Shown here in pieces: positions 7,349 to 16,955 of a stretch of 64,000 bases of DNA. Below the pieces are notes generated by a model that saw only the letters and a program-made list of their open reading frames with translations, did not search any database and had not been told where the DNA came from. The stretch lies in assembly GCF_008107445.1 (NCBI RefSeq), contig NZ_VSLD01000001.1, positions 372,001-436,000 of the forward strand, given 5' to 3'. Numbering within the stretch: the first letter of the stretch is position 1; every line of letters begins with the position of its first letter. The position numbers and the translations under genes are program-made. This DNA is from Arthrobacter echini (lineage in GTDB: Bacteria > Actinomycetota > Actinomycetes > Actinomycetales > Micrococcaceae).

Positions 7349-10096
7349 CTATTTGGCCGCCGCGGCCTTGCGCTTGGCCGGTGCCCGCCGCGTGGTCTTC
7401 TTCGGCGCGGGCCCCTTGGCGCGCTTCTCGGCGAGCATGTCGATCGCCTGCTCACGCGTGAGTTCCTCGATGGCCATCGACGCGGGCACCGTGATGTTGG
7501 TGACGCCGTCGGTGACGTAGGCGCCGAAACGTCCGTCCTTGACCACGATCGCCTTCTCGCTCACCGGGTCGTCGCCGAACTCGGCGAGCGGTGGGGTGAC
7601 CGCACGGCCGCCACGCTGTTTGGGCTGCTTGTAGAGCTCCTGCGCCTGCTCGAGGGTGATGGTGAAGATCTCCTCCTCCGACCCGATGGAGCGTGAATCG
7701 CTGCCCTTCTTCAGGTACGGGCCGAACCGGCCGTTCTGCACCGTGATCTCCTTGCCGTCCTCATCCGTGCCGAGGACGCGCGGCAGGTTCATCAGCCGCA
7801 GGGCCTCCTCGAGGGTCACCGTGTCGACCGACATGGACGCGAACAGCGATCCCGTGCGCGGCTTGACCTTGGTGGGCTTCTTCGGTGGTTTGGGCTTGCC
7901 GTTCTTGTAGTACTCCACCGGCTGCTTCGCCAGCTCCTCGGCGGTGACCTCGGGGATCAACTCGATCACGTAGGGCCCGTAGCGGCCGTCACGGGCCACG
8001 ATGGAGCGCCCGGTCTCCGGGTCGGTGCCGAGGACCCGTTCCTCGGACTGGGGTGCTTCCATCAGCTCGACGGCCTTCTCCGCCGTGAGTTCGTCCGGAG
8101 CCAGCTCCTCGGGTACGTTGGCGCGCTGCGGTTCGGTGCCCTCGGGCGCATCTGCCGGGAGCGGCTTCTCCAGATACGGGCCGAACTTGCCGACGCGCAG
8201 CGTGATGCCCTCGGCGATCTCCACCGAGTTGATGCTCCGGGCGTCGATCTCGCCGAGGTCGTTGACGATCGTGTGCAGACCGGTGTCCTTACGGTCCCCG
8301 TAGTAGAACTGCGTGAGCCACTCGACCCGCCCGGTCTCGCCCCGCGAGATCCGGTCCAGGTCCTCCTCGAGTTCCGCCGTGAAGTCGTAGTCCACGTAGT
8401 CGTTGAAGTGCTCCTCGAGGAGTCGCACCACGGAGAATGCGATCCAGCTCGGTACCAGGGCCTGGCCGCGGGTACGCACGTAGCCCCGGTCCATGATGGT
8501 GGACATGGTCGCCGCGTAGGTGGACGGGCGGCCGATGCCGCGCTCGTCGAGCACCTTCACCAGCGAGGCCTCGGTGTAGCGCGGCGGAGGTGAGGTCTCG
8601 TGGGCGAGCGCCTCGATCGCCGTCGCCCCCAGGGCATCGCCCTTGACGACATTCGGCAGTCGGCTGCCCTGAGCATCCCCGTCCGCGCCGTCCTCGGCCC
8701 GATCGGCGTCGCGCCCCTCCTCGTAGGCGGCCATGAAGCCGCGGAAGGTGATCACGGTGCCCGAGGCGGAGAACTCGGCGTCCCGGCCGTCGGCACTGAC
8801 GGCACCGAGGCGCAGCGACGCAGTGGAGCCCTTGGCGTCCGCCATCTGCGAGGCGACGGTGCGCTTCCAGATCAGTTCGTACAGACGGAACTCGTCCCCC
8901 CGCAGCCCCTGGGCCACCTGCGCCGGGGTGCGGAAGGAATCGCCCGAGGGACGGATGGCCTCGTGGGCCTCCTGCGCATTCTTGGCCTTGCCCTTGTAGA
9001 CACGGCGCGCCTCGGGCACGTACTCGGGCCCGTAGAGCTCCGAGGCCTGCCGGCGCGCGGCGTTGATCGCCTGGTCGGAAAGCGAGGACGAGTCGGTCCT
9101 CATGTACGTGATGTAGCCGTTCTCGTACAGGCGCTGCGCCACCTGCATGGTGACCTTGGAGCTGAAGCGCAGCTTGCGGGCCGCCTCCTGCTGCAGGGTC
9201 GAGGTGGTGAACGGCGCGGCAGGACGGCGCGTGTAGGGCTTGGTCTCCAGGGACCGGACGGTGAACTCGGCACTCTCCAGCCCTGTCGCGAGGGAGCGGG
9301 CGGCTTCCTCGTCGAGCCGGACGGAATTCGCCGCCGTGAGCTCCCCGCGGTCGGAGAAGTCCTTGCCGGAGGCGATCCGGCTGCCGTCGACGGCAACGAG
9401 CTTCGCCGGGAACGCCGAACCCTTCGCGGCGTCCGCCGGCGTGAAGGAACCGGTCAGATCCCAGTACGACGCCGTGCGGAACGCCATGCGCTCACGCTCG
9501 CGCTCCACGACGAGGCGGGTGGCGACGGACTGCACACGGCCTGCGGAGAGTCCGCGCGCCACCTTCCGCCACAGCACGGGGGAGATCTCGTAGCCGTAGA
9601 GGCGGTCGAGGATGCGGCGGGTCTCCTGGGCGTCGACCATGGGGATGTCCACCTCGCGCAGCTCCCCCAGAGCGCGTGTGACGGCTTCCTTGGTGATCTC
9701 GCCGAACGTCAGGCGGTAGACGGGGACCTTGGGCTTGAGGACCTGCAGCAGGTGCCAGGCGATCGCCTCACCCTCGCGGTCGGCGTCGGTCGCGAGATAG
9801 AGCGCGTCGGCGTCCTTGAGGGCGGCCTTGAGCTCGGCAACGGTCTTGCGCTTCTCCGGGGACACGACGTAGTACGGCTCGAAGTCCTTGTCGAGGTCCA
9901 CCGCGAACTTGCCCACGGAGGACTTCTTGAGCTCGGCCGGGAGGTCCGAGGGCTGCGGGAGGTCGCGGATGTGCCCCATGGACGCCGCGACCTGGAAGCC
10001 CTCACCGAGATAGCCCGAGATGCTCTTGATCTTGCTGGGCGACTCGACGATGACGAGCTTCTTGCCGTGCTTCTTGTCCGTGGCCTTGGTCGGCAC
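7349..10096 (-). CDS. topA: DNA topoisomerase I
   Basis: Type IA topoisomerase that relaxes negative supercoils, 915 residues. The Toprim domain begins LVIVESPSKIKSISGYLG and holds the metal triad YLATDADREGEAIAWHL. The catalytic tyrosine is in YITYMRTDSSSLSD near residue 305. The C-terminus lacks zinc fingers and instead has four topoisomerase C-terminal repeats (KFGPYLEKP, RYGPYVIEL, RFGPYLKKG, RFGAYVTDG) and a lysine/alanine-rich tail, the usual actinobacterial design. I chose the GTG at 10096 because AGGAGAG lies just upstream; the open frame continues 25 codons further with unlike-protein sequence. Confidence 0.96.
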   Translation of the reverse strand: MPTKATDKKHGKKLVIVESPSKIKSISGYLGEGFQVAASMGHIRDLPQPSDLPAELKKSSVGKFAVDLDKDFEPYYVVSPEKRKTVAELKAALKDADALYLATDADREGEAIAWHLLQVLKPKVPVYRLTFGEITKEAVTRALGELREVDIPMVDAQETRRILDRLYGYEISPVLWRKVARGLSAGRVQSVATRLVVERERERMAFRTASYWDLTGSFTPADAAKGSAFPAKLVAVDGSRIASGKDFSDRGELTAANSVRLDEEAARSLATGLESAEFTVRSLETKPYTRRPAAPFTTSTLQQEAARKLRFSSKVTMQVAQRLYENGYITYMRTDSSSLSDQAINAARRQASELYGPEYVPEARRVYKGKAKNAQEAHEAIRPSGDSFRTPAQVAQGLRGDEFRLYELIWKRTVASQMADAKGSTASLRLGAVSADGRDAEFSASGTVITFRGFMAAYEEGRDADRAEDGADGDAQGSRLPNVVKGDALGATAIEALAHETSPPPRYTEASLVKVLDERGIGRPSTYAATMSTIMDRGYVRTRGQALVPSWIAFSVVRLLEEHFNDYVDYDFTAELEEDLDRISRGETGRVEWLTQFYYGDRKDTGLHTIVNDLGEIDARSINSVEIAEGITLRVGKFGPYLEKPLPADAPEGTEPQRANVPEELAPDELTAEKAVELMEAPQSEERVLGTDPETGRSIVARDGRYGPYVIELIPEVTAEELAKQPVEYYKNGKPKPPKKPTKVKPRTGSLFASMSVDTVTLEEALRLMNLPRVLGTDEDGKEITVQNGRFGPYLKKGSDSRSIGSEEEIFTITLEQAQELYKQPKQRGGRAVTPPLAEFGDDPVSEKAIVVKDGRFGAYVTDGVTNITVPASMAIEELTREQAIDMLAEKRAKGPAPKKTTRRAPAKRKAAAAK

Positions 10097-10228
10097 TTCT
10101 CTCCTCGATCTACTGTTCGATGCCGCGGCAGCCGGGAGGGATCCTGTCCGGATCCCGCTGCTGGGCCTCATCCTTCAGTATGCGTCATGCCTGCCTGCAT
10201 CCGGGAAATCGGCGTTTCCCGGAGAATT

Positions 10229-11869
10229 TCAGGGCAGCGGGACCAGGAACCCCTCCCGCAGGAGCTGCTCCACGTCCACCAGCAGCTCGGCGATGAACGC
10301 TGCGTCGGGCCGCTCCAGCAGCATCGCGAGCGCTCCGGCGATCTGCCCGGCCGTGAGGTCGCCGTCGCACGCCGAGACGAAGCCGGCCAGTTCCGTACTG
10401 AGCAGCGTGGTGCGCCGGAGCCCGGCTCCCTGGCGCAGCAGGATGATCCCGGGGTGCTCGGCGCCCGGACGCTGGTGCCTCTCCTCGGTGACGTCGTCCG
10501 CCACCAGCAGGAACTCGTCGGCGATCCCACTCCCCGACGCGGCCTGCTCGGTGTGGGCTGCGAGCCAGTCGCTGCGCGCCACGGCGGCTGCGAGATGCGG
10601 TCCCACGGGCTGCTCGATCTCGTGGGTGATCTCCTCGACGGTCACCCGTACCAGATCGCTCGGGGCAGGGGGGCGTCGCAGCCAGATCCAGCCGAAGCCG
10701 ACGCCCTCGACGGACCGGGACGCGAAGTCGTCGAGGTAGGCGTCGAAGCCGGCAAGATAGCTCTCCCTGTCTCGGTCCTCGGCGGCATCCCGGAGCCAGG
10801 TCTCGGCGTACTGCACAGGGCTCTGCTGCTCGCGCTGGATCACCCAGGCGTCCAGCCCAGCGGGGATGAAGGCACGGATGCGCCTGTCCCACGCGGTGGA
10901 TCCGCTGATCTCCCAGTTGCCGAGGAGCTGCGCGGACCCGCCGGGCGAGAGCACACCGGGGAGGTCGCGGACGAGGTTCTCCACGATCGCGTCCCCCGCG
11001 AGACCGCCGTCGCGGTAGGTGTAGGTGTCCTCGGGCCCTCCGGTGCGGGGCGTGATGACGAAGGGCGGGTTGGAGACCACGAGCTGGAAGCGGTCCGCAG
11101 CGACGGGCTCGAGCAGGTTTCCGAGCCGGAGACTGATGCGGTCCCCGAGGTGCTGCGGGTCCACGTCCAGGGCCGGGGCGTTGAGCAGAACATTGAAGCG
11201 TGCGAAGGCGAGCGCCCGCTCCGAGATGTCCGTCGCCGTGACGTGCCGGGCATGGGAGAGGAGGTGGAAGGACTGGATCCCGCACCCCGTGCCGAGATCG
11301 AGGGCCCGGTCCACGGGTGCCCGCATGACGGTCTGCGCCAGGGTCAGCGAGGCACCACCGATACCCAGGACGTGGTCCCGGCGCAGGGGACCGGGGCGCT
11401 GCTCCGACCCTAGATCGCTGGCCACCCAGAGATTCCCCGCGACATCGGAGCCGTAGGGGCGCAGGTCCACCGTGGCGCGCCGGTGCGGCCCGGAGGCCTC
11501 GGCACCGACCGGTTCGATCAGCCTGAGATGCTCGAGGCCGGAGACACCGGTCCCCGGGAACGCCGCGCGCAGGTCCTGCTGCTCCACGGCCTCCCCGAGC
11601 AGCCAGAGCAGAACGGGAACGGCGCGGGTACGGCGCGGGCCGCCGAGGAGGCGTCGGCATTCCAGCAGCGCCGGCGCGGTCTGGCCCCGATCGAGGGCTG
11701 CCGCCGCCTGGGCGCCCAGGAGCGCTGCGACGCCGTCGACCGTGTACCCGAGGTCCGTCAGGTCCGCGGCGAGCGCTCCGAGCAATGCGAGGTCCTCGCT
11801 CGAGGGTGCCGTGGCAACGTCGTCGTCGAAGTCCGCCCATCCCGTGACGGATGCATCGGGCGGGATCAC
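10229..11869 (-). CDS. class I SAM-dependent methyltransferase with N-terminal DUF7059-type domain
   Basis: A 546-residue protein with an N-terminal helical region of about 150 residues and a central Rossmann methyltransferase domain. The SAM-binding motif I is [16 protein letters not shown] near residue 190 and motif IV is [12 protein letters not shown] near 262. An NPPF motif marks enzymes that methylate planar nitrogen in glutamine, adenine or guanine. A C-terminal extension of about 200 residues has no recognised motif. The GTG start overlaps the trhO stop by four bases, so it is translated downstream of and coupled to trhO. Target unknown: release factor, ribosomal protein and tRNA base are all possible. 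Confidence 0.82.
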   Translation of the reverse strand: MIPPDASVTGWADFDDDVATAPSSEDLALLGALAADLTDLGYTVDGVAALLGAQAAAALDRGQTAPALLECRRLLGGPRRTRAVPVLLWLLGEAVEQQDLRAAFPGTGVSGLEHLRLIEPVGAEASGPHRRATVDLRPYGSDVAGNLWVASDLGSEQRPGPLRRDHVLGIGGASLTLAQTVMRAPVDRALDLGTGCGIQSFHLLSHARHVTATDISERALAFARFNVLLNAPALDVDPQHLGDRISLRLGNLLEPVAADRFQLVVSNPPFVITPRTGGPEDTYTYRDGGLAGDAIVENLVRDLPGVLSPGGSAQLLGNWEISGSTAWDRRIRAFIPAGLDAWVIQREQQSPVQYAETWLRDAAEDRDRESYLAGFDAYLDDFASRSVEGVGFGWIWLRRPPAPSDLVRVTVEEITHEIEQPVGPHLAAAVARSDWLAAHTEQAASGSGIADEFLLVADDVTEERHQRPGAEHPGIILLRQGAGLRRTTLLSTELAGFVSACDGDLTAGQIAGALAMLLERPDAAFIAELLVDVEQLLREGFLVPLP

Positions 11870-12792
11870 GCGGCGCCCGCGATGGTCGCCTCGGCCTCGT
11901 CCGGCTCACACCCCTGTGGGCACCGCAGGGTCACCGGGTCACCCGCACATCGGTCGCAGAACAGCGTGAGATTCCGGCAGACGCTGTTCGAGCAGTTCTC
12001 GAACGTGCTGGTGGGTGCATGGCAGCGGACGCACGATCCGAGGGTGACAGCGTCATCGCTGAACTCGAGGTGCATGCGCTTGTCGAACACATAGAGCGAG
12101 CCCTCCCAGAGTCCGCCGTCACGGTAGGTCTCGCCGTAGCGGATGATCCCGCCGTCGAGCTGGTAGACCTCCCGGAAGCCCCGATTCACCATGAGGCTGG
12201 AGAGCACCTCGCAGCGGATGCCGCCGGTGCAGTACGTGACGATCGGGGAATCCTTGAGGTCGTCGTACCTGCCCGAGTCGAGTTCCCGGACGAAGTCGGC
12301 GGTGGTTCGGACGTCGGGGACCACGGCACCCTTGAATCGCCCGATCTGCGCCTCGAAGGCGTTCCGTCCGTCGAAGAAGACCACCTCCCGGCCCGAGCCA
12401 CGCCTGGCATCGACCAGCTGGTGCACCTGCTCCGGGGCCAGGTGCGTCCCGCCGCCCACCACGCCGTTCCCGTCCACGCGGAGTTCACCGGGGGCACCGA
12501 AGGAGACGATCTCCTCGCGCACCCTGACGCTCAGGCGGGGGAAGTCCTCGGCGCCGCCGTCGGACCACTTGATGTCCATGCCACGGAACGCGGGATGCTC
12601 ACGCGTGGTCTTCACGTACTGCTTGACCGCACCGACCTCGCCGCCGACCGTACCGTTGATGCCGTCCTTCGAGATGAGGATCCTGCCGCGCAGGCCCCAC
12701 TTCTCGCACAGGGTCCGCTGCCACAGGCGGATGGCCTCGGGATCGGGCAGCGGGGCGAAGGCGTAATAAAGGGCAATACGGTTGGTCGACAC
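11866..12792 (-). CDS. trhO: tRNA uridine(34) hydroxylase, rhodanese-like
   Basis: Oxygen-dependent hydroxylase that makes 5-hydroxyuridine at wobble position 34 of tRNA (TrhO, formerly YceA). The protein is 308 residues: an N-terminal acylphosphatase-like domain ([26 protein letters not shown]), a rhodanese domain with the active-site loop YCTGGIRCE near residue 195, and a C-terminal cysteine cluster (CVRCHAP, FCDRCAG, CPQGC) that looks metal-binding and is common in actinobacterial members. It begins [12 protein letters not shown] and is followed by the NPPF methyltransferase with a four-base overlap, pointing to a shared process. Confidence 0.92.
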   Translation of the reverse strand: MSTNRIALYYAFAPLPDPEAIRLWQRTLCEKWGLRGRILISKDGINGTVGGEVGAVKQYVKTTREHPAFRGMDIKWSDGGAEDFPRLSVRVREEIVSFGAPGELRVDGNGVVGGGTHLAPEQVHQLVDARRGSGREVVFFDGRNAFEAQIGRFKGAVVPDVRTTADFVRELDSGRYDDLKDSPIVTYCTGGIRCEVLSSLMVNRGFREVYQLDGGIIRYGETYRDGGLWEGSLYVFDKRMHLEFSDDAVTLGSCVRCHAPTSTFENCSNSVCRNLTLFCDRCAGDPVTLRCPQGCEPDEAEATIAGAA

Positions 12793-12878
12793 GACTTAAA
12801 GCGTACTTTGCGTATCGAATCGGTCTCCCTCGGAGGGCTTCGCTGTGTTTCGCGGGCTCCGACAACTATCGTTCACGC

Positions 12879-13529
12879 ATGGGTGCACACGTAGATACCG
12901 AACTCCTCCAGACCTGGATCACCGGATGGTCCGCGTGCCGTGGCGTGCAACCGCACGACGACGGCGCCAGCACCTTCGTGGTCACCACGGACCCGCAGGA
13001 GCAGACGGAGCACTTCCTCCTCGAACCCTCGACCGAGCAGTTCCTCGAGTTCGCCAGAGAGACGAAGGCCGACCCCCGGCGCGTGCTGACGGTCGTCACG
13101 AACCGCATGCAGGACCTGCTCGACGCCGCCGATCCGCTCGGCATGCGCGTGACCGACCGGAAGCAGTCCCTCATGAGCGCCGACATGCACGGCCAGGACG
13201 TGGAGGACCCGCGCCCGCCCTCCGAGGACTTCGTGCTGGAACGCTCCGAGGACGGGCCCTGCCGCCATGTGTCGGTGCGGGTCGGTGAGGAGCTGGCGGC
13301 CCGCGGATCGGTGTCGGTGGTGGGCGATTACGCCGTCTACGACCGCATCATCACCGAGGAACAGTTCCGCCGCCGGGGACTGGCCAGCTTCGTCATGCGG
13401 GCGCTGACCGCCGGCGTCCTCACCGACGACGTGACCACCGGACTGCTGATGGCCTCCGCTGACGGACGTGCGCTGTACGAGTTCCTGGGGTGGCAGCACC
13501 TCGCCGACGTGTTCGTCATCAGAGGATAA
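12879..13529 (+). CDS. GNAT-family N-acetyltransferase
   Basis: A 216-residue protein whose C-terminal half is a GNAT fold: a substrate-side strand (VSVVGDYAVYDRIITEEQ) followed by the acetyl-CoA pyrophosphate loop RRRGLASFVMRAL near residue 170 and the closing helix DGRALYEFLGWQHL. The N-terminal 110 residues are helical and carry no recognised domain. It is divergent from trhO and sits about 50 bases before the DEAH helicase gene. Substrate cannot be inferred. Confidence 0.78.
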   Translation: MGAHVDTELLQTWITGWSACRGVQPHDDGASTFVVTTDPQEQTEHFLLEPSTEQFLEFARETKADPRRVLTVVTNRMQDLLDAADPLGMRVTDRKQSLMSADMHGQDVEDPRPPSEDFVLERSEDGPCRHVSVRVGEELAARGSVSVVGDYAVYDRIITEEQFRRRGLASFVMRALTAGVLTDDVTTGLLMASADGRALYEFLGWQHLADVFVIRG

Positions 13530-13577
13530 GGCCCTTTCCCGCTCTCCTCGCCGGCGAGCCGGTGGGAGGATTGCGGC

Positions 13578-15935
13578 GTGGCCGCGCATGACTCTCTCCT
13601 TCCGCTGCTCGGGGGCGGACCCGCCCCGGAGCAGTTGCTCCACGTGCGCCGGATCCCGTCCCGTGCCGCGGAGCACGGGGAGTGGCCCGACTGGGCCCAT
13701 CCCGACGTCGTAGGGGCCTTCACGGCCCGGGGTGTCCACGAACCGTGGCGGCACCAGGTGGAGGGTGCTTCCTCCGCCCATGCGGGGACGCACACCATCA
13801 TCGCCACGGGGACGGCCTCGGGTAAGTCCCTCGCCTACCAGTTGCCCGTGCTCGACGAGATCCATCGCAGCGAGCTGGGCAGCCGGGCCACCCTGGCGCC
13901 CAGCGGATCGGTGGCCCTGTACCTCGCGCCGACCAAGGCGCTGGCAGCCGACCAGCTCTCGTCCGTCAACGCACTGAAGCTGCCGACCGTCCGTGCGGAG
14001 ACGTACGACGGCGACACGGAGGCGGGCGCCCGCCGCTGGATCCGGGACCACGCCAATCTGGTCCTGGCCAACCCGGACATGCTGCACCACGGGATCCTGC
14101 CCAACCACACCTGGTGGGCCCGCTACTTCCGGCGGTTGAAGTACGTGATCATCGACGAGGCGCACAGCTATCGGGGCGTGTTCGGCTCCCACGTGGCCAA
14201 TCTGCTGCGCAGGCTCCGGCGGGTCTGCGCCAGCTACGGAGCGCACCCGGTCTTCATCGGGGCGTCGGCGACCTCCGCGGATCCCGCCGCGTCCTTCGGG
14301 CGGTTGATCGGCCTGGACGCGGAGGCGGTGACCCGGGACAGCTCACCGCACGGCTCCACGACGGTGGCCTTCTGGGAACCCCGGCTCACCGGGATGAAGG
14401 GAGAGAACGGCGCACCGACGCGCCGGACGGTCATCGCCGAGACGGCGGACCTGCTCGCGAATCTCGTCTCGGCGCAGGTCCGGACCATCGCGTTCGTCCG
14501 GTCGAGGCGGGGAGCGGAGAGCATCGCGCAGACCACGCGGCGCATGCTCGAGGACGTGCACCCGAGCCTGCCGCACAGGATCGCCGCGTACCGCTCGGGG
14601 TACCTGCCCGAGGAGCGCCGCGCCCTCGAGGAGGCGCTGCGCAGCGGCGAGCTCCTCGGTGTGGCCAGCACGTCCGCCCTGGAGCTGGGGATCGACATCT
14701 CCGGTCTGGACGCCGTCCTCGTGGCCGGCTGGCCGGGGACCCGCGCCTCCCTGCTGCAGCAGATCGGCCGGGCGGGACGCTCGGGCCAGGACGCCCTCGC
14801 CGCCTTCGTCGCCAGCGACGACCCCCTGGACACCTACCTGGTGCATCACCCCGAGGCCGTCTTCGACCTCGGGGTGGAGGCCACGGTCTTCGATCCGTCC
14901 AATCCCTACGTCCTCGGCCCGCACCTGTGCGCGGCCGCCGCGGAACTGCCCCTGACGGGTGAGGACCTCGCCCTGTTCGGCGCACGCTCCGAGCAGCTCC
15001 TGGGCACCCTGGTGGACCAGGGCTTCCTCCGCCGTCGGCCGGCCGGGTGGTTCTGGACGCATCCCCAGAGCGCCGCATCGATGGTTCGCCTCAGGGCCGA
15101 CGGCGGTGGTCCGATCACGCTCGTGGATGCCGCCTCCGGCGCGGTGCTGGGCACCATGGGGTCGGCACAGAGCCACTACCAGGCACACCCGGGGGCCGTG
15201 TACGTCCATCAGGGCCGCAGCTATGTGGTGGAGGAACTGAACGAGCAGGACCACTGCGCCGTGGTGTCCCGGGCACAGCCTGACTACTACACCCAGGCAC
15301 GCGACGTCACGCGGATCGAGGTGGTGGGCCGCGACGAGAGCCGGCTGTGGGGCGGCGTGCTCGCGACCTTCGGGGACGTGCAGGTCACCACGCAGGTGGT
15401 GTCCTTCCAGCGCAAGGCGTTCTCCTCCAACGAGATCATGGGCGAGGAGCCGCTCGAGCTCGCCGCCCGGGATCTCTTCACCAAGAGCGTGTGGTTCGAG
15501 ATCAGCCCCGAACTGCTCGAAGCCGAGGGTGTCTCGGCGGAGGAGATCCCCGGCGCGCTCCACGCGGCCGAGCACGCCGCGATCGGCCTGCTGCCCCTCG
15601 TCGCCGCGAGCGACCGCTGGGACATCGGCGGGGTCTCGACGGCGCTGCATGCCGACACGGGCCAGCCGACCATTTTCGTGTACGACGGACACCCGGGCGG
15701 TGCGGGCTTCTCCGAGCGGGGGTTCGAGGCGGCCCAGATCTGGCTGACAGCCACCCGCGACGCGATCGAGGCCTGCGAGTGCGAGTCCGGGTGCCCGTCC
15801 TGCGTGCAGTCCCCCAAATGCGGCAACCGGAACAACCCGCTGAGCAAGGGTGGCGCCGTTGCCGTGCTCTCACTCATCCTGCAGCAGGCCGCCGGCGCCA
15901 CCTCCCCCGGAACCGGCGCCGGCCCGAGCTCCTAG
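13578..15935 (+). CDS. DEAH-box helicase, MrfA/YprA type with DUF1998 domain
   Basis: Superfamily 2 helicase, 785 residues, of the type described in actinobacteria as the helicase of a helicase/secretion neighbourhood. Visible motifs: Walker A ATGTASGKS near residue 77, DEAH (IIDEAHSY) near 195, SAT (GASATSAD) near 232, and motifs V-VI in TSALELGIDISGLD and QQIGRAGRSG near 370-400. The C-terminal DUF1998 part has the four-cysteine cluster CECESGCPSCVQSPKCGN, the zinc or metal site of MrfA, which repairs mitomycin-type crosslinks in Bacillus. The start is GTG at 13578. It converges on the Tad pilus genes; that association is widely conserved but unexplained. Confidence 0.9.
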   Translation: MAAHDSLLPLLGGGPAPEQLLHVRRIPSRAAEHGEWPDWAHPDVVGAFTARGVHEPWRHQVEGASSAHAGTHTIIATGTASGKSLAYQLPVLDEIHRSELGSRATLAPSGSVALYLAPTKALAADQLSSVNALKLPTVRAETYDGDTEAGARRWIRDHANLVLANPDMLHHGILPNHTWWARYFRRLKYVIIDEAHSYRGVFGSHVANLLRRLRRVCASYGAHPVFIGASATSADPAASFGRLIGLDAEAVTRDSSPHGSTTVAFWEPRLTGMKGENGAPTRRTVIAETADLLANLVSAQVRTIAFVRSRRGAESIAQTTRRMLEDVHPSLPHRIAAYRSGYLPEERRALEEALRSGELLGVASTSALELGIDISGLDAVLVAGWPGTRASLLQQIGRAGRSGQDALAAFVASDDPLDTYLVHHPEAVFDLGVEATVFDPSNPYVLGPHLCAAAAELPLTGEDLALFGARSEQLLGTLVDQGFLRRRPAGWFWTHPQSAASMVRLRADGGGPITLVDAASGAVLGTMGSAQSHYQAHPGAVYVHQGRSYVVEELNEQDHCAVVSRAQPDYYTQARDVTRIEVVGRDESRLWGGVLATFGDVQVTTQVVSFQRKAFSSNEIMGEEPLELAARDLFTKSVWFEISPELLEAEGVSAEEIPGALHAAEHAAIGLLPLVAASDRWDIGGVSTALHADTGQPTIFVYDGHPGGAGFSERGFEAAQIWLTATRDAIEACECESGCPSCVQSPKCGNRNNPLSKGGAVAVLSLILQQAAGATSPGTGAGPSS

Positions 15936-16067
15936 GCGAGCGCCGGTTCGACATCGGGGAGCAGGGGCCGGCCAGCCCCGGCCGGAGTCAGGGACCGCGC
16001 CCGGCCAGACGGCCGCGATCAGGGACCGTGCCCGGCCCCAGACCCGCGGCTCGGAGCGACGGAGCCG

Positions 16068-16469
16068 TCAGGGCGGTGGTCCAGCCCTCGCTGCGCCGGT
16101 CGCATCGGGCAGGAGACCCCCTGGATCGACCGACACACGGATGAGCGCAGTGCCCGTACCCGTCGTGCCGATGCCGCATTCCGTGACGCGTGCGCCGTGG
16201 AGTTCTGCCACCGCACCGGCGACCACGCACGGGTTCCCCGGTGCGAGACCCCGGGTGGCGTCTGCCGCGGCCAGCGCCGACAGGTCCGCCGCTGTCGCCG
16301 CCTTCGACGCGGCGGACGACGCCTGCAGCAGAAGAACCACCACCGCTACCGACAGCAGCGCCAGCACGGCGAGGCCGGTCATCAGGACGGTTCCCGCGCC
16401 GGCCTCCGACTCGCCGCCGTCCTGCCTGCTGGAACCGGGATGCGAGTGGCCCCACCGCCGCTCACCCAC
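16068..16469 (-). CDS. TadE-like secreted pseudopilin (helicase/secretion neighbourhood type)
   Basis: A 133-residue protein with a short basic, serine-rich N-terminus, a prepilin-like junction SEAGAGTVLMTG, a hydrophobic helix (LAVLALLSVAVVVLLL) and an alanine-rich exported domain (AADLSALAAADA) with two cysteines. This matches the Rv3654c-like TadE-like family that closes actinobacterial Tad clusters next to a DEAH helicase. The usual glutamate five residues after the cleavage site is absent. The GTG at 16469 overlaps the upstream tadE-like stop by eight bases, so it is translationally coupled. Its 3' end faces the convergent helicase gene 130 bases away. Confidence 0.75.
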   Translation of the reverse strand: MGERRWGHSHPGSSRQDGGESEAGAGTVLMTGLAVLALLSVAVVVLLLQASSAASKAATAADLSALAAADATRGLAPGNPCVVAGAVAELHGARVTECGIGTTGTGTALIRVSVDPGGLLPDATGAARAGPPP

Positions 16470-16821
16470 CGTGTTCCACCTTTCCCGAGGCAGAAGCGCT
16501 GAGCTGCAGATCGAGCAGGCCCACCACCGGACCCTCGACACCACTCCTCACCTCCACCGTGGTCCACCCGGCACCCGAGGTCACCTCCACCGATGCGTCC
16601 TGGCCGGCGAGCCGCTCGACGGTGCCCCGGACGGACGCAGCACCCTCCCCGCGCATGGCCTCCCGTGCTCCGGCGCGGGCAGCCTCCTCGAGGCGCAGCT
16701 GCACCGTCCCGAGGTGCGCGGTCCCCAGCACGAGGGCGAGCAGGACGACCAGGGCGGGAAGAGCGACGGCGACTTCGGCGGTGACAGCGCCACGCTCCGA
16801 TCGACGGCCGCCTTCGGCCAT
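16462..16821 (-). CDS. TadE-family minor pilin
   Basis: A 119-residue TadE-like pseudopilin. It has the prepilin junction SERGAVTAEVAVALP, with glutamate at the fifth mature position, followed by one hydrophobic helix (ALVVLLALVLGTAHLG) and a helix rich in charged residues (LRLEEAARAGAREAMRG) typical of TadE. The start MAEGGRRSERG gives a short positively charged leader as expected for TadV-type prepilin peptidase processing. It lies between the DUF4244 pilin gene and a second TadE-like gene on the same strand. Confidence 0.82.
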   Translation of the reverse strand: MAEGGRRSERGAVTAEVAVALPALVVLLALVLGTAHLGTVQLRLEEAARAGAREAMRGEGAASVRGTVERLAGQDASVEVTSGAGWTTVEVRSGVEGPVVGLLDLQLSASASGKVEHGG

Positions 16822-16955
16822 CGGCGCGCGCGCCGCACCGGGCCCAGGACCTCCAGGTATGCCCGTAGCGTGGGTGCAGCGCCGTGCTGGGTCGCACAGC
16901 CGGCGGACCACCGGTACCGCACCCCGGTCAGCTGGTCCGCCCCGGCCACTACCCA

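Noticed and set aside
8600..11413. A 937-residue plus-strand open frame antisense to topA and the methyltransferase gene.
   Set aside because: Long antisense frames are expected in very high-GC DNA. The composition is arginine-, glycine- and proline-rich without domain motifs, while the opposite strand encodes complete enzymes.
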